The position numbers and the translations under genes were made by a program. A stretch of 62,000 nt of DNA, from positions 263,942 to 325,941 of the forward strand of contig NMRA01000177.1 of assembly GCA_002633005.1 (NCBI GenBank). Reading direction: 5' to 3'. This stretch comes from Phoronis australis (lineage: Eukaryota; Phoronida; Phoronidae). Below, in pieces: positions 1 to 10,375 of the stretch. Positions within the stretch are counted from its first letter, which is position 1; every line of letters starts with the position of its first letter. The notes under the pieces were generated by a model, which saw nothing but the letters and a program-made list of their open reading frames with translations, did no database searches and was not told the DNA's origin.

Positions 1-205
1 TTTCCTTAGCACTGGGCGCTAAATCTTCATTCTTTAAAAGTCGGGGATGGGCACTTAACCGAGAGGTGGGCGCTTAACTGGAAATCTTCAAAAATCGCAG
101 GGGGGGCGCTTAACCGAGCAATGGGCGGTTAAATCGAAAATCCACCTAAAGTAGGGGGTGGGCGGTTAACTGAGCATGGGCGTTAACCCGAACATTCATG
201 GTAAA
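1..205. repeat. GGGCG-TTAAC dispersed repeat, copy 1
   Basis: Short G-rich blocks of the form GGGCGSTTAAC recur about every 35-45 bases, separated by AT-rich spacers such as AAATCTTCAAAAATCGC. The block ends in GGGCGTTAACCCGAACATT. Near-identical blocks occur at 14640-14845 and 16736-16936, and a related one with an inverted end lies at 10727-10876. This looks like the terminal part of a non-autonomous DNA transposon family. The left side is cut by the window edge. Confidence 0.75.
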
Positions 206-388
206 ACAAGACAGCCATGATGAATCCCTCCATTAGACAAATCAATGAACTCCATTCATTCTATGGATTCATCACGTACAATGAAGAACCCTAACTCACC
301 GTATTAAAAAGACAAAAGAATCAAGTCCATCCCAAAACATCAATCAAAACAATGGTTTTCGAAAGATGGCACTCCACAGAAAATTCAC

Positions 389-532
389 CTGATATTGCCA
401 GGTAGTTGATGTCATGACCAGCCATAGCACTGTAGCTTCCCGTCTGCCCAAACCCTGTGAGACGAGCATAGACTAGACCAGGGTTGTCCTTTAGTAGAAT
501 GTCTGGACCAAGTCCCAGTCTTTCCATCACCC
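389..532 (-). CDS. AMACR: AMACR exon with catalytic-His motif
   Basis: This 144-nt exon enters with two bases of a split Gly codon. It encodes [18 protein letters not shown], then [20 protein letters not shown] and DINYLAIS, and leaves in phase 1 at donor GTGAAT. It aligns with the AMACR segment holding the active-site His. Confidence 0.93.
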
Positions 533-1397
533 CTGGCACAAGAATAAAAGACAGAATGTTAAGAAGGCCTGAGAACATCATTTACGAGGTTTATACATAG
601 AATCACACTGTCATCATAATTGAAGTCATACAGAGTGCTGTTCCTAGTTTTGGTAAAATGACTATTACCATGGGACATCCCATTTCCCACAGTGAGAGTG
701 TCAAATATGTAGACTTAACTATATGAACCTCACAAAATCAAGTTGTGAAATAAGGGCAGTTATCCCTGTTTGCTTTCTGTGTTAATTCTGATGTCAGGAT
801 GGAGCTCATGTTATTTTTGCCCTAATAAACTGCTTCATTCTGTGTTTACAATACTGACTGTACTTCGGGAGCAAAAAGTTTTCTTTGCAGTATTTCACAT
901 CCGCCATGTCTCACTGTGTGTGTCGTCAGCTTATACTCTGTGGTGGCATTACTGCCTCATTTTATCTTCACTTGAGAATGAAACAAGTATGTTTCGAAAT
1001 ATCGTGTATCTTTTAATTATGTCGCTAGGTCAGTTACTGTATCTATGTTCAGTTGAGAGTAGAGTTTTGTTCCGAAAGTATGAACGCAACGGAATAAAGA
1101 CTGTGAACAATGAAAAGTGTCGTGCATTTAACAAATTCTGTTTACAATACTTCAAAGTCAGACATTTTGTGCTCAACATAACTTTAAACATTATCCAATA
1201 TTCAACCAATTGATACACCCCCAAAAAGTCACTCTCCTCATGAGAATTCTTATCTCACCTTTTCGGAAAGGCTCGATGAGAACATCTGCAGATGAGCACA
1301 GTTCCCTCACAACACCAGCGCCCTCTGGCTTCTTCAGATTGACAGCAACGGACTGTTTACCACGTGCCATTCGGTCTAAGCTAAAAGGACTATTGGT
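389..1397 (-). CDS. AMACR: Alpha-methylacyl-CoA racemase (AMACR), partial, two internal exons
   Basis: AMACR interconverts the R and S epimers of 2-methylacyl-CoA thioesters. It is needed for peroxisomal and mitochondrial beta-oxidation of branched-chain fatty acids and bile-acid intermediates, and belongs to the CoA-transferase family III fold. Two exons are visible on the minus strand: 1397-1259 and 532-389. They join in phase (a codon split as G|GG) and read through [37 protein letters not shown] and [12 protein letters not shown]. These match the family's NAD-independent CoA-binding core; the His of GHDINY is the catalytic base position. Splice sites are canonical: acceptor TTCCTTACAG and donor GTGAGA for the first exon, acceptor TTCTTGTGCCAG and donor GTGAAT for the second. 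The rest of the gene lies left of the window. The N-terminal exon should lie to the right, but I could not find it. The gene points away from RASA1. Confidence 0.93.
1259..1397 (-). CDS. AMACR: AMACR exon, CoA-binding region
   Basis: This 139-nt exon reads [20 protein letters not shown], then [20 protein letters not shown] and IEPFRK, with the final G beginning a split Gly codon. It is preceded by an acceptor with the pyrimidine-rich TTCCTTACAG and followed by donor GTGAGA. It corresponds to the family segment with the RGKRS motif and the following EPFRRG motif. Confidence 0.93.
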
Positions 1398-3300
1398 CTG
1401 TAAGGAATATTTTTAAGACAACCTAGAAATTACAGCATAAAAATTAAAAGCAAACACCGATTGTCAGTATCCACTTAACTACACAGTCAGGTATGTGGTT
1501 GGGTCACAGAATCCTTGATAGACAATGAGAAAACACAAACACTCAATTAAAAATTCTTTATAAAATTTTAATTTATTTAAAAGACATTACTAGTATGTTG
1601 AAAGACCATTACTTGGAAAAAATACTTTCTCTAATTTAGATCAGCAAGAATATTTGAACGAGTTTTCATAACAAAAGCCTCCTGTATGTTTCAAATCCAG
1701 ACAAGAGTGATTTCAAAATGGAGATTGTAGGAGCCATGGGCATTGAACACACGGGATAGTCGGATATGATACGTTTATTCTCAACAAGGTTGACGTTATG
1801 CTTACTGTCCGACAAGGCCAGTTTCAAATGATATAGGCTCTAGGCTCCATAAAAACATCGTTAGCGTTGTAAGCGTTACCAGTACAGCGATTCATGTCAA
1901 GAATGCCCAATAGTACTGGAACGTTGGTTATATAAGAAGCTTTAGCCAATTGATACACGTAGTATTACGTAACCTTATGCACTACAAAATATAATAGTGC
2001 ATCAACAGAGGTTAATCCAGTTACCAACCTAGTCCATTATTAAGACTTAGTGTTTCTGAGGTCTTTTGTCAAGCATCAGGATGCCCAGTACAATTATCTA
2101 CCCCAGTTCAAAGAGTTACTAAAACCATTCACCAATGGGTACCGGAGAACCAAAATCTGATGCATCCAACTCATTTTCAATGCATTTCCTCCAGTAAATA
2201 TGATCTCAAATTAATTTCTAACTACGAAATCAATTTCAGAACCCAAACCATTTGAAAATTCACCAGTGTTAGTCTACGACATATCAATTTATTTTGGCCA
2301 GTGTTTTATTGCTATGTGAAGCCATAATACAGCAGTAGCCATATTTAAATTCACTGTTCCGCCAGAAAGTGATCAATGTCTTTTGGTGGACAGGCAATCA
2401 GCGCCACCTACAGATGATGATCCCATGTAATGTGGATGAGACTTCAACCTACAGGAATAAACATTGTTTTCACACCTTCCCTGCTATCATAGGATGTGGT
2501 ATTGGTTCGTGGAAAAAAGCAAACCTCTCATAAAATCCATAGATGAAGGACATCATGTCCAATATATTTCACAATGCGAAGAAGTATTAGCGCCAAAGCC
2601 AGTGGCTTAGCCTCATAAAGCGAGAGAATTTAAATTCCAGCTGATGTCAAAAAGCTATATTAAATTTATGGTAATAACCTAATCAAACAATGGGAGGGGT
2701 TGGTAGTGAGATTTATTCCTCTGTTTACAAAATAATGACCCACTATAAAGTACAAACAATTTCTCTCTACTGCATCCGAGTCGCTATGAAGCGCAAGTTG
2801 CATTCTCGCTTTCATTACTCTAGAAAGCATCAATATGAAAAGTCTAATTGTTTAACTCCCCCCAGTAGAACCTTACAGGCATTATGACGGAGGAAATAGG
2901 GCAGTATCGGATTACACAGGTGCACTTGAATCACGTGATATTTACCCACAATGCTACAACATCTGCCAAACAGTTCTCTGGCCTCAGCCTCGCACTATTG
3001 AAGTTTCTCACGTTAGGTAGTAGTTGGTGTTTTGCTATTAACAAGTTTTTCACGATCGTATTAACTGTAATCGACCATAGATTATAGACAACAGATTCGA
3101 AACTCCAACATTTGCTTGCGTAGTATCCTAGAGAAGGCGCCACTGTCCTAAATTACTAATTTCAGTTTCCAGTTAGTGTATTGTGACAGGAAATTCTTGC
3201 ATCAGCTTTACTGTCCAGTACAACGAAAACAAGATCAACGCGGAGCATTGAAATGCGCCCACGAATGCACCGCAAACGGAGTGCTTCTAGGGTTGTTTGT
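1398..3300. other. Intergenic or upstream AMACR sequence, no gene seen
   Basis: AT-rich sequence where the first AMACR exon would be expected. I saw no open frame with the family's N-terminal motif (GLAPGPFCGM-like) on the minus strand. An isolated CTCF-like site in reverse orientation (GCGCCACCTACAG) is at 2401-2413. Confidence 0.5.
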
Positions 3301-3304
3301 TTCA

Positions 3305-4560
3305 TAAAAAAGCCACCAGAGGGCGAAAAACGTCCAATCCATCTGAAAATGAGTACATGCCATCGCTTCTTTAATAGAGAGCTATTTACCAAATTTCATA
3401 AAAATTTGTCAATGAACTTCAGAGAAACAAAGGAAAACAAAAAATTTTGAAATTGCCACTTTGGGACACAGTCTTCATTGGATCCGCCTAAAAGACGTCG
3501 TCATCTGTTGTTAGTTTCATATAAATACAATTATTAAGTTTAATAAAGATCCTGCAGTGAGTTTAGAGATGCAGCTATGGGCGCAAAACAAAACAAAATT
3601 ACCACTAGGCGGCGCTACAATAGTCGAATGCATTATCGTCAACCGTCTTCTTCACACTGAGAACATATACACCAATTTTCAAAGTCATCCTCAGAATGGT
3701 TTGGTTGATCGAGGGGTGGACGCCAAAAAACATGACTTGAAAACAGGAAAAATGGCCACTAGGTGGCGCAAAAGTTCCTCGATTCCATCTGAGAGCGGGA
3801 GGATAGCATCATCTCACCAATAAATGCCTGTATTCCAATCTTTCTGATAATCCGTAGAGGACATTTGAAGATACAGAGGTGAACTTAAAAAATGAAAATT
3901 GCCACTAGGGAGCACACTGGTAGTCAGATAAGTCCGAAAGTTGTTGTCATCCGTTGTTAACGTTATATAAACAAACTTGCTAAATTTAGCAAAAATGCTA
4001 CAAACGGTTTAGGAGATACAGCCATGGGTGCAAAAAAAAATAAACAAAACTGTCACTAAGAGGCGCCACAGTGGTAAAAGTCATTGGATATGATCATCAG
4101 CTTTGTAGTAAAAACATACATGACAATTTCCACAATCATCTTTAGAGCCGTTTGGTTGATAGAGGGGTGGACGCCAAAAAACAGAATCGAAAATAGCAAA
4201 AATGGCCACTAGGTGGCATAAACTACGTCAAATCCATCCAAAAATGGGGGGATAGCGTCATCTCACTAATGCCTTTATGCCAAATTTTATGAAAATACAT
4301 TTAGGACCTTTAAAGATATAGAGGTAAGCGTAAAAAACTAAAATTGCCACTAGGGGGCACACCCGTAGTCGAATCCGTCCCATTCATGATAGGAAAATAT
4401 GTACAAAATTTCATGAACGTACGTCAAAGGATTTTGGAGATAGAGCAATGGACATCGGATTGACGTCAGGCGGACGGATGCCGGACAGACTCCGGATGGA
4501 CGGACAGAGATGACGGCATAATGCGTCCACGTATAAATATGTGGGTGCATAAAAATGATA
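3305..4560 (+). repeat. Tandem ~150-bp repeat array with CTCF-like motifs
   Basis: At least eight diverged units lie head to tail with a period of about 150 bp and a clearer super-period of about 450 bp. For example, 3700-3770 matches 4155-4220, and 3860-3915 matches 4305-4360. Each unit ends in a close variant of GCCACTAGGTGGCGC: sites at about 3312, 3455 (weak), 3601, 3755, 3901, 4052, 4205 and 4346, all in the same orientation. The array ends in a GGACGGACAGA-rich tail and GTGGGTGCATAAAAAT near 4555. A further single site, GCCAGGTGGCGCT, is at 4705. Confidence 0.8.
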
Positions 4561-5845
4561 ATTTCGGCATTGAAACGCTGTTCAAAGTCTTCCAATAATA
4601 GAACTGTTGGTATCGTGAGTACTTTTGGCACCCGACCACACATCAACCAACCAAGATTAACAGACGACATACTTGCCCGATTCGAAGTAAAACTTGCTAA
4701 TTTTGCCAGGTGGCGCTATTGAATAGTGATATCATGGCTTATGCGTAAGATCACAAATTTCGTCCACTGAAAATATATGGAGTTGGAGGTCCATGTACTA
4801 ACTGTATTCGACCTTCCAATGCCGGCAAAGCTTTACTGTTGTGCTGTATGTTGCAACCCCAATGGCAGAAAGTTTTCAGACAAGGTTGAGAAGGATCCAT
4901 GGATGTGGTGTTTTGCGGCATGGTTCCTACAACTAGCCCGACAATACTAAAATGAGGCCAATGTAACAAAGGAGATTTCTATCTGGAACCGCTCAATTCT
5001 ACAAATCCATTGACCACGTACAATGTGCCATTGGGAAACCAGGCAAGTCTCTAATGGTTATGCAACTGAAGAGATTTCACCTTATTATTTGGGCAGAACT
5101 ACTTTCATCAATGGGTATGAAAAATTTTTAACTAAGTCACTTTAGCTAAATATTTATCGTATTTCTTTGGGAAAAAACCATAACGCTAAATCGTCGTGAG
5201 AGACCGTCCGGAGTTGGTACAGGGTAAAACTCGGGACNAGCCCAATGGCATGAGTGTGCACTATGTGTCAAATTTCATTTGGCAAGATTTTTACACACAT
5301 TCATTGGCGCAATAGATTTGCCTTCATTTGCACCAAGTATCATGTTCTCTACTTTGTTGATGCTACTGTGCATGCATTTACTGATTTAGCAGTAGTAACT
5401 TCCCAACATACTTTGCACTATGGCAAAACAGAGCCTGCGGCTCATCGGCAACGACAATGAAGAGATTATCAGTAAATTAGTGACTGTTTTTTTAAAAGCG
5501 ACTATTATTCTTTTAAAAATACTGTACAACGCTAGTTGAAACAACTTGACGAAAAGAAATAAAAATACCAAAATAGCCCGTCGTATTCAGACATCCATGA
5601 TTAAACGTTCTATGATAGTCCAAAGAACGCGATCAAAGTCTAACCACTGCCTAATGAGCGCAGACATGTTTAAAAGTTCCGCACAAACAAATTAATTGAA
5701 ATTAAAAATTCAAATAAATTCAAATAATGACTATTAAAGAGGAATTCTGTTTATTAATGTTTATAAATGATTTTAGTTTCACTTAAAATTTGATAAAACT
5801 CGATTCTTTACTTAATTGCGAATAGTATTGGGGTTACTTTACAAA

Positions 5846-6018
5846 ATGGCAGACGAGACTCCAAATCTTGGCAGTCTGACCGTAAGCGGTCAAGAACAAC
5901 TGGGCGCAAACACCGACGAAAGTCCTGCAACCGACAATGCAGACGACTTTGATCCCTTCTCTGGGGAAATGGAGGATGTTCAAGTGGATATAGCACTCGC
6001 TGCACCTCCCGAAAAAGA
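5846..6018 (+). CDS. RASA1: RASA1 exon 1: start codon and acidic N-terminus
   Basis: Encodes residues 1-57 plus two bases of codon 58, starting MADETPNLGSLTVSGQEQLG and ending in DIALAAPPEKE. It is rich in Asp and Glu and has no domain, unlike the long Gly/Ala/Pro-rich vertebrate N-terminus. The donor is GTAAGT at 6019. The ATG context is AAAATGG. An in-frame TAA at 5813 rules out a longer in-exon start. Confidence 0.9.
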
Positions 6019-9000
6019 GTAAGTTTGTCTCGCATCTATGTTGTTGTTTGCACAAATCACGACTTGTCGACTTGGATCATTTCCTGTCCTGTTTCTACTT
6101 ATTGTTTCTCACACTGTCGTTGTATTTCTTATATATTATCTTGGCTGTGGTTCTTGACAAAAATTGTTTTTTTGCAAACGGGGCTACAGGTAGACACTTC
6201 GTTTAATACAACTTGGCTTACGTTTTTCTGGTGATTTTGACAATCAATATGTTAGAATCAGTGACAGTGTGCCCACCATACAGTTTCCGATCGTCCCCAG
6301 TATACTATATATATATATACTACAAAGTATAACACTCGGGACAAGGAATTCCACTGTTGCTTCACTTCAGCTGTCTTGATATCAAACACAAAACTCAATA
6401 TACTTACACAAAACAGGGGTTCAACAAACCATATTGTAGTGTAGTAATAGCCGAGATTACTCAACCCGGGGATCGAACCAGCAATTGCCCGTTAGCGCTC
6501 CACCCTTCCCTACGGAATGGGCACGCGACCAGGAAGGTGAACATCAGGATGTCTCGCATACAGGTCATCAACATCCCTTGGTACCTTTACCACCACAACA
6601 CACAGGTGAACACAAGGTAGTCTCTCATACAGGTCCTTGACTCCTGGAACCTTCCATGCGCGCCGTCCCTAGGTTCGTGGGTACTAGTTGGCAGTGCTTC
6701 ATCGGTAGATCATCCGTTTGCCGACTACGCCATTTGTAGTAATAGCCGAGATTACCCGACCAGGGGATCGAAGCAGCGACCCCCATAAAACCGGCAAGCA
6801 TGCTAACCATTCAGCTAATAGGCAATTGCCCGTTAGCGAGTAGCTAACAGAGGCTCATATAATTCACCGGAAGCACATCTACAACAGTAGCATTTGTTCT
6901 TTCTTCTGATAGCATGTATAGTTCCCTGCTCCTGCGAGTTCACTGTCAAAGCACAAAATTCTTTCCAAATAGCCGATGCATACTGTCAATAGTGTTCCAC
7001 GCGAGTTGGTTCAAGGTCAAGTACAGTACGGAATTATCTGGCGATGAGTTACGGATGGACGGCAATTGCCGGTTCATCACGGAAGGTTAAGAAATGGTCT
7101 GGCTAAGTGTGGAGTTATTGATGTTGTAACCATCCATGACAAATCGGCAAATTACGTGGCACACTATTGACAGTACACTTCGGCTTTTTGAGAAGAATTT
7201 TGTACTTTGACCACGAATTTGTTGTGAACTCGATAGGGCAGGACACAGTAAATTAGGGAGAACAGCATTTTTCAAAAATTTTAGAAAATGTGCATGTAAT
7301 ATACATCATTAGAAAGCTCTTTTCGAGACTAAAATAACGATAGTAAAATTTTTTTAAATTGGACTTATGGTTCCGGAAAAAATGTCATTTTCGTGTCAAA
7401 ATTTTTGGTAAAAATTCTGTCAAATCGAGTCTGCGAGTTCAAAATATTATCATTTCAAAACTAAGAAACGTAGATAGACATGTAATACATCATTTTAAAG
7501 AACTTTTTATGATGAATAATTTGCCAAAAACCCATTTTGATTAGCCGTTCCTGTACGAAGATATTGACCTTAAAGTCAACACAGCCAACAAAGAGAAGTC
7601 ACTATGTACAATTTTGCTATTTCGAATTTTCATAAAATAACAATTACTCCAGGAAAAAAACAAATAAGGTATCATTTTAAAGATTTTTCATCAGGAAAGT
7701 TGAAACTTGATAATTGATTGAGCAAATTATTGATATTATTTGTGATATTGTTTTTAACTATCATGCTGTTTGCAACCGGCTTAACTTTGTCAAAATCAAT
7801 TACATTAAATAAAAATTAAAGATAAACAAACATCATTTCAAAAATATATTGATGACAAGTATGATAAATAGAACATTTTAACACAAGCTTCTGAAAGAGA
7901 GATAATAAATAAAACTTTTACATAAACTTTCCACAACAATGTAATAAAATGAAGACCCTGTCATGAGCCATCCAGGAATGTTCATGCTATAAAGCCAACA
8001 ACTGCAATATTCATAATCCTAAAATTGTCTTAAGTGATATGAACACAAAAAAGAATCTGTGATGGACAGATAAATAAAGTTCTCAATGCATCCTCAAGGA
8101 AGGAGGGGCCAATTCCTTTCAGTGACAGAAGGAGGGGCCAAACCCTTTCAGTGACAGAAGGAGGGGCCAAACCCTTTCAGTGACAGAAGGAGGGGCCAAA
8201 CCCTTTCAGTGACAATTGACAGTGGAGAACCTTCCAGTAAACAGACACCAAGGGCCAAACCCTTTCACTGACTACTGTAAGTCAGCGGAGTACCAGACTT
8301 GTGGCATCCTCAAGGAAAGGGAGCCAAATCTTTTCACTGACCAAGTCAGTGGAGTACCTTACACAGACTTGTGGCGTCCTTAAGGAAGGGGGGTGGGGCA
8401 AACCCTTTCTGACTATCATAAGTCATTGGAGTATCTACATGCAACACTGAGTTATTCCAGCACTTCGAAGTCCCTTTGACCAAAGTCATCAATCATCCGA
8501 ACGGAGTAGATAGCCTCATCTTCGTCGTAATGGATATTAAACCAAAACAGATATCGGAGGACCTGACAGAATACTATAATTCATAAATGATAAGAATTAT
8601 TTGAACAGTGTTATGCGAAAATGTTACCCTACTTGGAAATTATGCACAGCATTTTAACAAAGGTGATATAATACTATTAAACTACAAGGTTGTGAATAGA
8701 AAAAAAAGAAATAGCTCGATAGGTCATGTCAGTATTTGTCTGACAGTGTCTTAAGAGGTGGTGTTGGCATATGGTACTTCTTCGCGGACTCTTCAACAGC
8801 ATCAGGAGCTGAAAAGCACCGCCTGATAGGTGGAGGGGAGAGCCAAAGTGAAGGAGGCTTTGACCGTGTGTCCATGAGATCATGTCCAACTGAATAAGCG
8901 ATAAAATGCAAGTAGAATCAGTAGAAGCAGGAAAGTAGAAGGATCAGGACCAAGAGCTAAAAGCAGAGTCTGGTGAGAAAGAAATGTGAGACATGATGAT

Positions 9001-10310
9001 GATAGAAACTGATAAATAGGAGTGAAATTAGAAGAACAAAAATAATGAAGAAAATAACGACTGGTTTGGTCCATAGCAACTTCCAACAAAGCTTACCTGG
9101 AGGATATAGATCAGGGTGAGATTTATGAACAATCTAGGCAAACCTCAATTGTTCTGTTAAAAACTATATATACTGGCCCGTGGTCAGAAAAAAAGTTTAT
9201 CGAAAGCATGTATATATTTCATAGTAGTGGACCACAAAGTCTTGGAAACACAGGACTGCTGTAGAAATGTACATTTGTAATATTTGTTTAGTCTAAAATT
9301 AAAATATTTTGATTTTCTATCTTGACATAGTCTGAATAAGGACCAATAAGGCAAGATTGGTGTGGACCTCTCTGGCAACAAGCCAACCCAAGTCTATCAG
9401 TGGCTTGACCAACAAAAATGTGAAGCAAAATAGAAAAAATTAAATATAAGAATCATTGTTCTAACTACGAGAAATGACTGTTTAGTTCTCTTTTACATTG
9501 AGTTTTCATCAGGAAAAGTTGAAGTGGTTCAGTATTTGTAAACCAAACATTCAACGCGATTCAAAGGACCACCCCTAGCGGCAGTACCTGGAACTACAAA
9601 GTGAGTCAGAAATTCGCCTGATAGTCAGAAATTGATGAAATGTTCGTTTCGAAAAAGTGTTTGAAATAGTTCATTAATGAACCCTTTAGTGCGGAATACA
9701 GTTCATTACATTCGCAAATTATGCTATATACCAATGAATTCAGATCGAAGTTGAAGGTGGCGGTAACAGGCGACTTTTTCAACTTTTAAGTGCAGGAAAG
9801 TGAAAACTACTTGCATAATCGTGTTCGCAAGGCTCCCTTTTGTTCTTTCACGAAGTTTCACGTAAAAATTCGCGAGTTTAGTCTTCTCCTGGGTTGAAAA
9901 CCAAATAGTCATTTTTAACGGCAGCCATTTTGGTCTGAAAAATCGGTCACGTCCCTGCAAAAAACTCGTGCAAGGTATTATTAAACAAATTTTGCGACAA
10001 AAAAAAAAGATTTATCAGATAAATAAAACAATACATTATTTCATACTTTGTGATGATTTTATTCACATTTATTATATTTTTGCATGATTTTTTGCCGATT
10101 ATAGTGAGCGAATTTAACACTGTGACAGATACGCGACGCGATTCGCTGAAGAATGCTGTCCTCGCTATGTAAATGCTATCAGAAGAAAGAACAATTGCTA
10201 ACGGTTTGTTGAACCCCTGTTTTGTGTAAATTTATTGAGTTCTGCATTTGATATGGACGGTTGAAGTGAAGCACCCATGGAGCTCCTTATCCTGGATGTC
10301 ATACCTTGTA

Positions 10311-10375
<65 letters not shown>

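Noticed and set aside
770-1213. 147-codon open frame on the + strand
   Set aside because: It lies in the AMACR intron, has no recognisable domain and mostly low-complexity hydrophobic codons from AT-rich DNA.
5816-5845. Extension of RASA1 upstream of the ATG through a TTG
   Set aside because: A TTG start is unlikely here; the ATG at 5846 has a strong context and an in-frame stop lies at 5813.
6745-6835. Functional tRNA gene
   Set aside because: The A and B boxes are present, but the B box is imperfect, the cloverleaf stems do not pair well and the second module shows it is a SINE-type repeat.
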